DNA from: Kiloniellaceae bacterium
Lineage (GTDB): Bacteria > Pseudomonadota > Alphaproteobacteria > Kiloniellales > J153
DNA length: 64,000 bases
Direction of reading: 5' to 3'
NCBI GenBank assembly: GCA_021776115.1
Contig: JAJFGN010000026.1
Span: forward strand, 34,437 to 98,436
Below, piece after piece: positions 26,105 to 35,341 of this stretch; the stretch's first letter is position 1, and each line of letters begins with the position of its first letter. The translations under genes and the position numbers were made by a program. The notes beneath the pieces were generated by a model. The model did no database searches, had not been told where the DNA came from, and was given only the letters and a program-made list of their open reading frames with translations.

Positions 26105-26944
26105 TCAGTCGAAGTGCTTTACCCGCTGAGCGGGCGACAAGATGGAGTTGATCAGGACTTCCAGCCGGCGCGGGTTTTCCTGGCGGTTGATCGACATCGC
26201 GCCCATCGTGTAGATGCGGTGGATCGTGGCTTCATTCTCGGAAATTCGTTCCAGCTTGCTGGCCAAGGGATGAAACAGCATGTTGGCTAGGACGGCGCCG
26301 TAAAACGTGGTCAAAAGCGCGACCGCCATGCTGGGCCCGATCGTCGATGGGTCGTCTAGGTTCCCCAGCATTTGCACAAGACCGACCAGTGTGCCGATCA
26401 GTCCCATGGCCGGCGCGACTTCCCCGGCACGGCGCAAGATACTGGCGGAGCGGACATGACGATGATGGGTTGCGTCGCGCTCCTGCATCAGAACTTGCTC
26501 GATCTCTTCCACGGGCAGGCCGTCGGCGACCAGTTGAACGGCTTGGCCGAGGAAACGGCTTTGGCCCATATTCCTGCTGATCTCAACTAAGGACAGGACG
26601 CCCGTGCGCCGTGCGCGATCCGCCAGATGGAGGATTCGATGGGCGGCGCTGCTGGGATCTTCCGCATTGTAAATCACGGCGCGGAAGGCAAGCGATCGTG
26701 AATCCAATAACTCTTCCAGGGAAAACGAAGCCATGGTCACCAGGAAAGTGCCGCCAAAAACAATCAGCATGGCGGGGACATCGACGAAGGACTCAGGCGA
26801 CCCGCCTAGCACCATCGCAACCGCAATCACGGCAAAGGCGCCAATAACCCCGGCAAGAGTCGCGGTATCGATGCTAGGCGACGAAACGCGGGATCCACCG
26901 CCTCGGCGGGCCCCGGTTTTTGCCGTGGCGCTGATATTGGCCAT
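26105..26944 (-). CDS. motA: flagellar motor stator MotA/PomA-type proton or sodium channel protein
   Basis: 279 residues with four hydrophobic segments (about 31-48, 58-75, 171-192 and 203-222), as in MotA/PomA. The charged cytoplasmic loop has ERDATHHRHVRSASILRRAGE, and the third helix has APAMGLIGTLVGLVQML with the GTLVGL signature. The family drives motor rotation together with MotB/PomB, whose gene is not next to it. It lies between fliN and flbD in the fliF operon. Confidence 0.85.
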   Translation of the reverse strand: MANISATAKTGARRGGGSRVSSPSIDTATLAGVIGAFAVIAVAMVLGGSPESFVDVPAMLIVFGGTFLVTMASFSLEELLDSRSLAFRAVIYNAEDPSSAAHRILHLADRARRTGVLSLVEISRNMGQSRFLGQAVQLVADGLPVEEIEQVLMQERDATHHRHVRSASILRRAGEVAPAMGLIGTLVGLVQMLGNLDDPSTIGPSMAVALLTTFYGAVLANMLFHPLASKLERISENEATIHRIYTMGAMSINRQENPRRLEVLINSILSPAQRVKHFD

Positions 26945-26972
26945 GGGCGAGACTCTTTCTTCGATCCGTGGT

Positions 26973-27338
26973 CTAGGACCGGTCCATCTTGATAATCTCG
27001 GTCATGGTGACGCCAAGGCGATCTTCGACGACAACAACCTCTCCACGCGCTACGAGGCGGTTGTTTACGTAGATATCGATGGCCTCGCCGACTTTTCGGT
27101 CCAATTCGACGACCGCGCCACGTCCTAGCTTAAGCAGCTGGCTGACCTGCATACTGGCCTTGCCCAGAACCGCGGAGACTTGAACCGGAATGTCGTAGAC
27201 CGCCTCCAGCTCCTTGACGTTTGCGGGGCCCTTGGCTGAGTCGGTGGTTCCCTGGGCGCCCGATGCGTCGTCTTCTTGCTCGACGGCTTCGTCGTCTGGC
27301 TCTAGGTCTGCCAACTCCAAGTCTTGATCTTCTGCCAT
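26973..27338 (-). CDS. fliN: flagellar motor switch protein FliN
   Basis: 121 residues. An acidic, variable head (1-40) is followed by the SpoA domain: VYDIPVQVSAVLGKASMQVSQLL, LGRGAVVELDRKVGEAIDIYVN and ARGEVVVVEDRLGVTMTEII. It forms the base of the C-ring and docks FliH for export. It stands 27 bases after fliH in the operon. fliM is not in the window. Confidence 0.95.
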   Translation of the reverse strand: MAEDQDLELADLEPDDEAVEQEDDASGAQGTTDSAKGPANVKELEAVYDIPVQVSAVLGKASMQVSQLLKLGRGAVVELDRKVGEAIDIYVNNRLVARGEVVVVEDRLGVTMTEIIKMDRS

Positions 27339-27365
27339 GTTGATCTCCTGTGGGGTGATTCTGTC

Positions 27366-28070
27366 TTAGGCGGTCGTGTTTCGATTTTCGTTTTTCTGGG
27401 GCACGGCGGGCGCGTTTTCATCGGTCCCCAAGGGGGCGCTTGCCATGCGGCGAATCGCTTCGTCAATGTCCTGCCATATGCGCCCAATATCGCGCTCGGC
27501 GCCGCCATCCGCCCATTCGATCCGGACGTCGCTGGAGGCCATGCCGTCGTCAGCGAGAAAGACGATCTTGCCTTCGAACCCGGCGTTACTGGCCAAAGGG
27601 CCGACACGGTCCTTGACCCTGTCCAACAGGGCGTCACAAACCCGGATGACGATTCTAGGTTCATCGCATAGACGCGTCATGGCATCGCGGACGACCGCCT
27701 CAATTTCCTGCAACCCTCGATCTTGGGCCATCTTCGGGAAAAACTTGCGTACCATCGCCGCCGCGACATCCACGGCAGTACGGATCTGTTGTTCTCGCAT
27801 CGCGGCCACTGCTTCTTGCAGACCCGTCATATGCTGCCCGACCGTCGTCAGCGCCTCGGCCGTGACTTGCTCCAAGGATTGCAGGGCTTCTTGGCGTCCT
27901 GTCTCCTTGCCGGCCGCCATGCCTTCAGTGCGGGCCTGCGCCAAATCCTCGTCGAAGTACTTCGGTTCGGGCGGAGCTTCGACTGGTTTCTTGCGCTTGT
28001 CGTCCTGGTTCTGCTCGAACGATGTGTCGAACAGGAACTTTTCCGGCGCATTGGAGGCGTTGATAGCCAT
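27366..28070 (-). CDS. fliH: flagellar assembly protein FliH-like
   Basis: 234 residues. A charged head with PKYFDEDLAQARTEGMAAGKE resembles the GxxxG-rich FliH region, then comes a long helical middle and a compact C-terminal domain (VRKFFPKMAQDRGLQEIEAVVRDAM, RIEWADGGAERD). FliH binds FliI and FliN. Sequence conservation is low in this family; position between fliG and fliN, as in Caulobacter (where it is called flbE/fliH), supports the call. It starts three bases after the fliG stop. Confidence 0.85.
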   Translation of the reverse strand: MAINASNAPEKFLFDTSFEQNQDDKRKKPVEAPPEPKYFDEDLAQARTEGMAAGKETGRQEALQSLEQVTAEALTTVGQHMTGLQEAVAAMREQQIRTAVDVAAAMVRKFFPKMAQDRGLQEIEAVVRDAMTRLCDEPRIVIRVCDALLDRVKDRVGPLASNAGFEGKIVFLADDGMASSDVRIEWADGGAERDIGRIWQDIDEAIRRMASAPLGTDENAPAVPQKNENRNTTA

Positions 28071-28073
28071 GGA

Positions 28074-29090
28074 TCAGTACACCAACTCGTCGTCGCCCTT
28101 GCCTTCGGAGATGATAATTTCGCCGCTTGCGGCCAAATCCTTGGCAATCTGAACGATGTACATCTGTGCCTCGTCTACATCGCGCAAGCGAACTGGGCCC
28201 ATCGCGCCCATATCCTCGCGCATGATCTTCGCCGCCCGTTCGGACATATTCGAGAAGAACAGGTTGCGCAGATCCTCCGACGATCCCTTGAGCGCGATCG
28301 AAATTTTGTCTTTTCCCGCGTTGCGCAATAGCGTCTGAACTCCGCCCGGGTCCAGGTTCCCAAGATCTTCGAAAGTGAACATCAGAGCTTTGATTCGTTC
28401 CGCCGAGTCCTTGTTGCGTTCCTCTAGAGAGGTTAAGAACCGGGACTCCACAGAGCGTTCGAGGTAGTTGAAGATGTCGGCCATCAGTTCGTGCGAGTCG
28501 CGCCTGTTGGTTCGCGCCAGGTTCGACATGAATTCGTTGCGCAAGGTGCGTTCGACGTCGTCTAGAACTTCTTTTTGAACCGATTCCATGCGCAACATGC
28601 GCATGATGACTTCCATGGCGAAGGGCTCCGGAAGAAGTCCAAGCACTTTGGCGGCGTGTTCGGACTTGATCTTGGAAAGAACCACCGCGACCGTTTGCGG
28701 GTATTCGTTCTTGAGATAGTTGGCCAAAACCGTTTCGTTTACGTTGGTCAGCTTTTCCCACATGGTTCGGCCGGCGGGACCACGGATCTCGTCCATGATT
28801 CCGGAGACGCGGTCTTGGTCGAGGACCTTGGCCAAGAGGCGCTCAGTATTGTCGAAGTTACCGACCAGGGAACCGGTTGAGGAAATTTGATCCGCGAATT
28901 CGACCAGCAGGCGCTCGACCATCTGGGAACTCACGTTCCCAAGGTTCGCCATGGCCTGCGATAGTTCCTTGATTTCGTCGTCGTCCATGATCGAGAACAG
29001 ACGCGTGGCGTTCTCTTCTCCCACGGACATCATGAGCAGCGCGGCCTTCTCCGGCCCCGTCATGGTTCTATAGTCTTCGCGCAGACGCAT
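28074..29090 (-). CDS. fliG: flagellar motor switch protein FliG
   Basis: 338 residues. N-terminal domain ([22 protein letters not shown]) binds FliF; the middle has [19 protein letters not shown]; the C-terminal domain has the torque helix [20 protein letters not shown] and the charged [23 protein letters not shown]. It is the rotor part on which the stator acts. It follows fliF by 42 bases. Confidence 0.95.
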   Translation of the reverse strand: MRLREDYRTMTGPEKAALLMMSVGEENATRLFSIMDDDEIKELSQAMANLGNVSSQMVERLLVEFADQISSTGSLVGNFDNTERLLAKVLDQDRVSGIMDEIRGPAGRTMWEKLTNVNETVLANYLKNEYPQTVAVVLSKIKSEHAAKVLGLLPEPFAMEVIMRMLRMESVQKEVLDDVERTLRNEFMSNLARTNRRDSHELMADIFNYLERSVESRFLTSLEERNKDSAERIKALMFTFEDLGNLDPGGVQTLLRNAGKDKISIALKGSSEDLRNLFFSNMSERAAKIMREDMGAMGPVRLRDVDEAQMYIVQIAKDLAASGEIIISEGKGDDELVY

Positions 29091-29132
29091 TCTTAGCGGT
29101 CCCTTGCTTCCCTAAACTCGAGCTGCTCAAGC

Positions 29133-30827
29133 CTAGGTTTCTTGGTAGAGCCAGCCGCGAATGATCGCGACCGCCTCATCGGGGTGCTTGTCGACAATCT
29201 CGCCGATCTTGCGTACCGAGGATGCGCGGACGCGCCCCTCGACCTTATTCAGATCGATCATTTGTTCGATCTCCGCCGCAACGGTTTCCGAGTTGTCGTC
29301 GTCACCCTCGTTGAGGGCTAGGGTGCTGGGGCCGGCCAGGGCTGGTCTTGGGCCACGTTGATCGGTCAATTGGTTCTCCGTATTTCCTTCAAGCGGCCCT
29401 TCGATGACCCGGCCCACCAGCGGGCGAACGACGAGAAGCAGCACCAAGATCGCGACCACACCGAGCACGAAGATCTCGGCGATGCGCATAAGATCCGCCT
29501 GTTCCAAACCGAAGAGCGAGCCCGCACTTTCGTCGCCGAGGCCATCGAGCGCATCGACGAAGGGCATATTTACGATCTCCAGCGTGTCGCCGCGCGATTC
29601 GTCGAAACCGACCGCGGAGCGAACCAGGGCTGAGAGCTGATCCATTTCCGCCGGTTTGCGAGGCTGATAGGTGCTCTCTCCCTCGCTGGGTTGGCTGGTT
29701 ATTCCATTTATTAATACGGCGACCGACAGGCGGCGTACCGTGCCGCTTTCGCGCACATGGGTCTTCATGGTGCGCGAAATCTCGAAATTGGTGGTTTCCT
29801 CGACACGCGTCGCGCTGCTTTGAGTGCCATTGGCGCCGACAGGCGGCAAACCCGCGTCAGGCAAATTGCCGCCAACAGTGACCGGCGCCAGGCCTTCACC
29901 GTCCGTCGATCCGGTTTCCTCTTCGATCGTTTGCGTGGAGCGGGCGACCTGGCCATCCGGATCGAATATCTCCGCGTTTTCGGTTATCCGGTCGAAATCC
30001 ATGGCCGCGGAAACTTGCACACGGACATTCCCGATTCCTACGGAGCGTTCCAGCAACTCCTCCACCGTGCGTGCCAAACGTGTTTCGTAGCCGATACGCA
30101 TCTCGTCGGCGGTTGTGGCCGTTTGCTGCAGGTCGCCCTCGACGGTTCCCCGGGCAAGCAGGGATCCCTTGTTGTCCACTATCGAAATCATGTTTGGCTT
30201 GAGGCCGGGCACCGCGGCCGCGACCAGATGCTGTATTGCCTGAACTTGCTGGTTATCCAGCCGCTTGTTGCCTTGCATGGCGATCACGATGGAGGCGGTC
30301 GGCTCTTGCCGGTCGCGACTAAATAACTCGCGCTTGGGTAAGACCAAATGTACGCGCGCCTGTCTGACCGACCCGATCGAGCGGATGGTCCGCGCCAATT
30401 CACCCTCAAGAGCCCGGATAAGGTTGATGCCTTGAACGAAGCTCGTTGTTCCCAAACCCTCCGAGCGATCGAATATCTCGTAGCCGATAGAGCCGCCGCT
30501 TGGCAGGCCTTCTTCCGCCATGGTCAAGCGCAGGCGGGCGACCTGATCTTGAGGCACATAGATCTGACCGCCGTCGCCACTTAGGCGGTACCTGACCTCA
30601 AGCTTCTCCAGGCGGGTCACGATCTGGCCGCTGTCTTGCGGATCCAAGTCCGAATAGAGCAAGGACAGGTCGGGCGTCGCGATACGGCTTGTCGTGTAGA
30701 TCATGAAGGCGATCACACTCGCCGCGACCGCGGCCATCAGCCCAAGTCGCGCTGGGCCGAGGCCCCGCAGAGTATCGAAGAAGCTATTCAAGCTGGACCG
30801 TCCTGGCTGGTTGCCATCCTGACCCAC
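29133..30827 (-). CDS. fliF: flagellar MS-ring protein FliF
   Basis: 564 residues from a GTG start. One membrane helix near residues 30-48 and a second near 440-460 flank a large periplasmic region with the ring-building motifs (LLYSDLDPQDSGQIVTRLE, EGLPSGGSIGYEIFD, LARTIRSIGSVRQARVHLVLP). The C-terminal end (DEAVAIIRGWLYQE) binds FliG. It is the first gene of the minus-strand operon that runs to 18.9 kb. Confidence 0.95.
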   Translation of the reverse strand: MGQDGNQPGRSSLNSFFDTLRGLGPARLGLMAAVAASVIAFMIYTTSRIATPDLSLLYSDLDPQDSGQIVTRLEKLEVRYRLSGDGGQIYVPQDQVARLRLTMAEEGLPSGGSIGYEIFDRSEGLGTTSFVQGINLIRALEGELARTIRSIGSVRQARVHLVLPKRELFSRDRQEPTASIVIAMQGNKRLDNQQVQAIQHLVAAAVPGLKPNMISIVDNKGSLLARGTVEGDLQQTATTADEMRIGYETRLARTVEELLERSVGIGNVRVQVSAAMDFDRITENAEIFDPDGQVARSTQTIEEETGSTDGEGLAPVTVGGNLPDAGLPPVGANGTQSSATRVEETTNFEISRTMKTHVRESGTVRRLSVAVLINGITSQPSEGESTYQPRKPAEMDQLSALVRSAVGFDESRGDTLEIVNMPFVDALDGLGDESAGSLFGLEQADLMRIAEIFVLGVVAILVLLLVVRPLVGRVIEGPLEGNTENQLTDQRGPRPALAGPSTLALNEGDDDNSETVAAEIEQMIDLNKVEGRVRASSVRKIGEIVDKHPDEAVAIIRGWLYQET

Positions 30828-30916
30828 GCGGTTGCGTGAAACAGTTCCATGAGCGCGCCAGGAGGCGATGTGTGCCCCTTAGGTGTTGCTCAGGAAAACA
30901 AGGTAAAGCGGTCCGG

Positions 30917-30931
30917 TAAAAGCGGCGTTAA
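30917..30931. promoter_or_regulatory. CtrA-like site upstream of fliF
   Basis: Read on the minus strand it is TTAA-N7-TTTA, one base off TTAA-N7-TTAA, 90-104 bases before the fliF start. Class II flagellar operons headed by fliF are known CtrA targets in alphaproteobacteria. Confidence 0.4.
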
Positions 30932-31093
30932 TTGCGGGCAATTTTTGCCTAGCGTGGAATCTGAAATTTTCCTGCTAATTAGTTGATGGAATGCATGCAA
31001 ACGATATTCCGGTTCGTCCTAAGCTCGATCGTGAAGTTGGAGGTGCGAGGCTTGGCCTCTGAGGCCAAATTTAGGGCCCCGCGCAGTGCCGGA

Positions 31094-31420
31094 CTAAGAC
31101 GTGGCCTTGGGGTCCATACCTTGGCCCGTGTTTTCTTCATCGGTGGGGCGGCGGTACTGTTGCAAGCGCGTTGTGCGTAGTCCACGTACGCCATGTTCCT
31201 CGATCAGCTTCTGCCAGGACAAAAACTCGTCCACGGACAGCTTGTAGCGATTACAGGCATCCTCCAGGCTGATCAGCCCATTGCGCACGCCAGCCACAAC
31301 TTCCGCCTTACGCCGGATAACCCAACGCTTGGTTTCGGGTGGGGGCAGGTCGTCGATAGTCAACGGCTGTCCTGCCGGTCCGATTACCGTTTGGCCCTTA
31401 CTTGGACTCTCTAACGCCAT
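31094..31420 (-). CDS. sciP: CtrA inhibitory protein SciP (DUF1153)
   Basis: 108 residues. SciP binds CtrA at promoters and blocks recruitment of RNA polymerase. The conserved core is LPPPETKRWVIRRKAEVVAGV, then LSLEEAC-like SLEDACNRYKLSVDEFLSW and RTTRLQQYR, a helix-turn-helix-like fold. The ATG at 31420 has GGAG eight bases upstream; the ATG two codons earlier (31426) sits too close to it. It lies between the fliF promoter region and the flgE terminator, transcribed towards fliF. Confidence 0.9.
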   Translation of the reverse strand: MALESPSKGQTVIGPAGQPLTIDDLPPPETKRWVIRRKAEVVAGVRNGLISLEDACNRYKLSVDEFLSWQKLIEEHGVRGLRTTRLQQYRRPTDEENTGQGMDPKATS

Positions 31421-31544
31421 CGACATATCTCCGTTCGTCACTGTCTTGCTCAACTTGTGCAGCAACTCCGCTCAGATTAGCGTCGCGGCCTTGAAAAACG
31501 ATTAATTCCAAGACTTAAGCTAAATGTTCGTGAACTGGAACTTA

Positions 31545-31558
31545 GGGCCTGTTGGCCC
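31545..31558. repeat. GC-rich hairpin between flgE and sciP
   Basis: GGGCC-TGTT-GGCCC, flanked by CTTA and CTTAAG. It is the second hairpin met by a flgE transcript. Confidence 0.4.
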
Positions 31559-31570
31559 CTTAAGAGGCCG

Positions 31571-31616
31571 GGTGGCGGTCTATATTGGGATCATTATCCT
31601 AGTATAGACCGCCACC
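31571..31616 (-). terminator. long inverted repeat after flgE, probable transcript end or 3' stabiliser
   Basis: GGTGGCGGTCTATA (31571-31584) and TATAGACCGCCACC (31603-31616) are perfect 14-base arms. The loop holds a second small hairpin GGAT-CATT-ATCC. It starts 20 bases after the flgE stop. There is no T-run on the minus strand, so it may act as a stabiliser or a Rho-linked end rather than a classical terminator. Confidence 0.6.
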
Positions 31617-31636
31617 TGGGAAGCTAGACCTCAGGT

Positions 31637-32896
31637 TTACCTGCGGATCCGGATCAACTCTTCCAGCATCTCATCGGCCGTGGTGATAATCTTCGCGCTA
31701 GCCGAATAGGCCCTCTGAGTGGTGATCATCTTGGTGAATTCCTCCGCCAAATCGACGTTCGAGGCCTCCAGCGCCGACGGCGCCACAGCGCCGGCGCCAC
31801 CGGTATTAGCCTGCTGCAGAAGGAGATTGCCGGAGACGGTTGTCTGGCGATAGGCGTTGCCATTGACTGATTCCAGACCGTTTGGGTTGGGAAACGAGGC
31901 AATTGGAAGCTGGTAGATGTTGAGCTGCCTCCCATTGTCGAACAAGGCGGTGACCGTGCCGTCCGTGCCGATAGTAACCCCGGCGAATTGACCGAAGGGC
32001 AAACCGTCCTGATTGAGTTCGCTGACCGAGAATTGACCGGCGAATTGGGTGATGCCGTCGGCCAGATTGACCGTGCCCGGGTTGACGGTGATTGTGCTGT
32101 TGGTCGCGCCGGTGGTCCAGCCGGTGATGGCGATGGCTGGAAAGGTGATCGTTGCCGGGGTGCCGTCGCCATTGAAGGTCATGCCGCGCACGGCCGCCGT
32201 GACCGTTCCGCTTACCGTGGCCGTTCCCGCCAGAACCGGGTCTTGTACGTTGATCGTCCATGAATTCGCCGCAGCCTTAACGAAGTCTATCTGCAGGTCA
32301 TGCGCGTTACCCAAGGAGTCGAAGACCTGAACCGTGGCGGAGTTGGTAGCGGCCACCGCGGCTGTCGAGGGGAGGTTGATCCCAAGGGTGATATTCGTCG
32401 AGGCCTGGGCCGTACCGCTCAAGGTAGAGACATTCACCGTCTGCACGCCCGTCAGGACGGTTGTATTTGTGGGCAATGTCGTGCCGTTCGCCAGCGGCCA
32501 ACCTTGCAGGAAATAGCCGGCCGTGTTGATGAGATCGCCGTTCTCGTCGGCGGCGAAGGACCCCGCTCGGGTATAGAAAAACTCGTTACCGAGGCCGGCT
32601 GCGGCGGCTTCGTTTACGACGAAGAAACCGGATCCCGCGACCGCTATGTCTGTCTTGGACGACGTGGATTGCAAAAGTCCCTGTTTGTCGATGCTGGAAA
32701 TCGGCACAGAGGTCACACCGCCCGGGGTGAAGGTTGTGCGCGAGGGCGCCTCGGTGATCAGTGTACTGAATTGCGCCGAAGTGCCCTTATATCCTACCGT
32801 GTTCACGTTGGAGATGTTATCGGCGATCATGCCGAGCGCCTGGCTGTTGGAATTCAAGCCTGACACACCGGAAAACATTGCGCCAAAGATACTCAT
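31637..32896 (-). CDS. flgE: flagellar hook protein FlgE
   Basis: 419 residues. N-terminal rod/hook motif FSGVSGLNSNSQALGMIADNISNVNTVGYKG (given in part) and the C-terminal EASNVDLAEEFTKMITTQRAYSASAKII-type tail (in part) form the coiled core of the hook. The middle is Thr/Ala/Asn-rich and surface-exposed. It is preceded by flgD on the same strand. The likely promoter is the sigma-54 site at 35861-35875 through fliS-fliK-flgD. Confidence 0.95.
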   Translation of the reverse strand: MSIFGAMFSGVSGLNSNSQALGMIADNISNVNTVGYKGTSAQFSTLITEAPSRTTFTPGGVTSVPISSIDKQGLLQSTSSKTDIAVAGSGFFVVNEAAAAGLGNEFFYTRAGSFAADENGDLINTAGYFLQGWPLANGTTLPTNTTVLTGVQTVNVSTLSGTAQASTNITLGINLPSTAAVAATNSATVQVFDSLGNAHDLQIDFVKAAANSWTINVQDPVLAGTATVSGTVTAAVRGMTFNGDGTPATITFPAIAITGWTTGATNSTITVNPGTVNLADGITQFAGQFSVSELNQDGLPFGQFAGVTIGTDGTVTALFDNGRQLNIYQLPIASFPNPNGLESVNGNAYRQTTVSGNLLLQQANTGGAGAVAPSALEASNVDLAEEFTKMITTQRAYSASAKIITTADEMLEELIRIRR

Positions 32897-32945
32897 CTTA
32901 TTCTCTCCTACTAAGTTGGCCGAGCCATCCTGCCCCGACCTCTAA

Positions 32946-32965
32946 AGCCCAAAGGGTGTTGGGCT
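32946..32965. repeat. hairpin in the flgD-flgE spacer
   Basis: AGCCCAA-AGGGTG-TTGGGCT, a perfect seven-base stem with a six-base loop. No T-run. It may set relative flgD and flgE mRNA levels or protect an end made by processing. Confidence 0.45.
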
Positions 32966-32976
32966 GAATTTCCCCT

Positions 32977-33645
32977 CTAGGCCTCCGATTGACTCTCGCG
33001 TATGGCGAAGAGTTGGTCGAACGTGACACCGCCCAGCTCACCCATGATCAGGGTGGCGACGCCATCGACGATCTCGACGCCCGTGACCTTGCCGGTAGCC
33101 GCGGTTACCGTGTCTATGGTCTCGTCGTCGGCGGTGACCGCGGTCACGGAAAAGTTATAGACGCCGTCCGGCAGCTCGGACCCGTTACCGTCCAAACCGT
33201 CCCAGATGAATTCGTGACGGTCGGCGCCGGTCTCGCCATTGACGGTGCGCACCACGCGTCCCGAGGCATCGACGATGTTGATGGTCGTCTGTGCGGCCGA
33301 GCTTTCCAAGCCATAGCTGATTTTCGCGGTGCCGTTCGACAGGAGTAGTTTGTCGGAGACGAACTCGGCGGTCTTTCCGATATAGGAGACGGCACTGTTC
33401 AACTGATTGTCGGCCTGAAGGCCGAGTAGCTGATCCAGCTTATCGTTGGTCGCGATGGCTTGCTCGACACCGGTGAACTGAACCAGTTGCTCCGTGAATT
33501 GCTCGCTCTCCATCGGATCGAGCGGATCCTGGTTCTGGAGCTGGGTGGTCAGCAGGGCCAGAAATGTATCGAAGGTCTCGGCCAGGGACTGGGATGCCCC
33601 CGAACCACTGTCCGTCGTCTTGAAGCCCACGCCATTGATTTCCAC
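32977..33645 (-). CDS. flgD: hook-capping protein FlgD
   Basis: 222 residues. The N-terminal part has FLALLTTQLQNQDPLDPMES, the FlgD signature, followed by QFTGVEQAIATNDKL. A Tudor/FnIII-like C-terminal domain has FIWDGLDGNGSELPDGVYNF. It caps the growing hook and is later replaced by FlgK. It lies between fliK and flgE. Confidence 0.94.
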   Translation of the reverse strand: MEINGVGFKTTDSGSGASQSLAETFDTFLALLTTQLQNQDPLDPMESEQFTEQLVQFTGVEQAIATNDKLDQLLGLQADNQLNSAVSYIGKTAEFVSDKLLLSNGTAKISYGLESSAAQTTINIVDASGRVVRTVNGETGADRHEFIWDGLDGNGSELPDGVYNFSVTAVTADDETIDTVTAATGKVTGVEIVDGVATLIMGELGGVTFDQLFAIRESQSEA

Positions 33646-33669
33646 GATTCTGAACTCCTCGGATTTGGC

Positions 33670-35316
33670 CTAGACACGAATGTCCAATGCGCGGCTGGAC
33701 CGGCCGGTGTGAACCGGTATCTCCGCCGCCTCGATGGCGGCCGACAAATCGGCATCGGCCTGTTCGCGCCCGGCCATCGACGTGTCGCCGTCGCCGTCCC
33801 GGTCTCGCAGGCCGTCCTCGCCGTTATCCCGCAGATTAAAACTAAGGCTTCCGGAATCTGTCTTGAGCCCGGCATCCTGTAAGGCGCGTTCCAGACCCCG
33901 GGCGTCGCGTTGCATGAGGTCGAGAGTTTCCGGACGGTCGACCTGAACCATGGCCCGGACGATTCCATCAGCGCCGACTTTCAAGCGAACATCGACCTGT
34001 CCAAGCTCGGCCGGGTGCAGCCGGATCCGAATTCGGTCATCTCCCCGGGCTGCGGCGCGCTGAATGGTCACGGTCACTTCGTTGGGCGGCACGGGCCGAT
34101 CCGTGGTTGGTGCCGAGCCTGGCCGTACGTCCGCCGTGCGGGTCGCGGCTTGCATCGGATCGATGCCGGTCAGGCCGGCCGGCGCCTGGCCGGTATTGCC
34201 GGCCGAGGCGGCGGTCTTGAGGACGGCGGTCGCCGTATCGCTTGCCACCGGGGTTCGCTGACCCGGGGTCTCCAGGGACGGCGGTACCAACGCCGGGTTG
34301 GCGCGCGCGGCCTGGTTGGCCTCGGCTGAGGCCGCCGGGTCTTTCAGCACCGAGGCGGCGCTGGCGGTGGCCTTGTGCCCGGTAAGATCTAACTGAATTC
34401 TTGCGGCGGTCGAGGCTTGCTTGTCTTTGTCTGGGGGGCCAACAATCTCAGGCGCTTCGGTCGAGACCGCCGGCGCGTCAACCTTCTGCCCGGACGATTG
34501 GGTCCGTTTGACTTGCGCTGCATTGAGCGGGATAGCCGCTTCGGCCGGCACCACAGGCAAAGTGCTTTGAATTGTCTTGACGGTGGCCGGCGCGGGCGCG
34601 GTCTCGGCTTCGCCTAGCACCGGCGTTGCCACGGCGCCGTCGAGCGCCGCTTGTGGGCCCGCTACGGCGGTGGGAATAACGGCCGGGCGTGGCGCGCTGC
34701 TCAAGGCGTCCTTGGGATTGGCCGGTTTCAGCGCGGCGCTGGTGGCCGGGGCTTGGGCCGCGACGCCGTCCGTAACTTGGGTGAACGGTGTGGCGGCAAT
34801 GGCCGGGTTTCCTGCCAAGGCCGGATTGGCCGCGATGGCCGAGGCCGCCAGCATCGGCGCTCCCTCGTCGCCCAGTCCGGTTTCGACCAGCGTGTCGCTG
34901 GTGAGCGGCGCGTCATCGTGTTCTTGGGTGTCGGTTTTGGCCGTGTCCGATTCCGCGCTCTGGTCGGGACGGTTGGCGCGGGGCTGCGATTTGTCCGTAT
35001 GGTCGCGCCGGACGCTCTCGTCCGTCACCCGGATGTCCTCGGCCACCGGCCGTTCCTCGCGCGTGTCGCTATATCGGTCGTCGTCGCGTGCCTCGTGCGC
35101 CGCGTCGGATCGGCGCCGCGCCATGGTCGGACGCTCCGCGTCATACTCTACCGGATCGCGTGAGGCGTCTGTCCGCGCGGTCTCGCCGCGCGTGGCCAAT
35201 TCGCGCGTTTCGTTTTCGCGCAAAATGGCCCGGAATATGTCGTTCATGTCTCGTGAGGCGTTCTCTTGCTTGAGCACGCCGCTGGTCCTAACTGGCAAAA
35301 TCGCTTGGGCTTCCAT
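33670..35316 (-). CDS. fliK: flagellar hook-length control protein FliK
   Basis: 548 residues. The first 150 are highly charged (Arg/Asp/Glu), the middle is Ala/Pro/Thr-rich, and the C-terminal domain (about 420-520) has the FliK signature IRLHPAELGQVDVRLKVGADG followed by VDRPETLDLMQRDARGLERAL. It measures the hook and switches export to filament proteins. The ATG at 35316 is preferred because AGAGGA lies upstream; the frame extends to 35412 but overlaps the FliS-like gene. It is 24 bases before flgD. Confidence 0.88.
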   Translation of the reverse strand: MEAQAILPVRTSGVLKQENASRDMNDIFRAILRENETRELATRGETARTDASRDPVEYDAERPTMARRRSDAAHEARDDDRYSDTREERPVAEDIRVTDESVRRDHTDKSQPRANRPDQSAESDTAKTDTQEHDDAPLTSDTLVETGLGDEGAPMLAASAIAANPALAGNPAIAATPFTQVTDGVAAQAPATSAALKPANPKDALSSAPRPAVIPTAVAGPQAALDGAVATPVLGEAETAPAPATVKTIQSTLPVVPAEAAIPLNAAQVKRTQSSGQKVDAPAVSTEAPEIVGPPDKDKQASTAARIQLDLTGHKATASAASVLKDPAASAEANQAARANPALVPPSLETPGQRTPVASDTATAVLKTAASAGNTGQAPAGLTGIDPMQAATRTADVRPGSAPTTDRPVPPNEVTVTIQRAAARGDDRIRIRLHPAELGQVDVRLKVGADGIVRAMVQVDRPETLDLMQRDARGLERALQDAGLKTDSGSLSFNLRDNGEDGLRDRDGDGDTSMAGREQADADLSAAIEAAEIPVHTGRSSRALDIRV

Positions 35317-35341
35317 CCTGGTTGCCGTCCTCTTGAAAATA

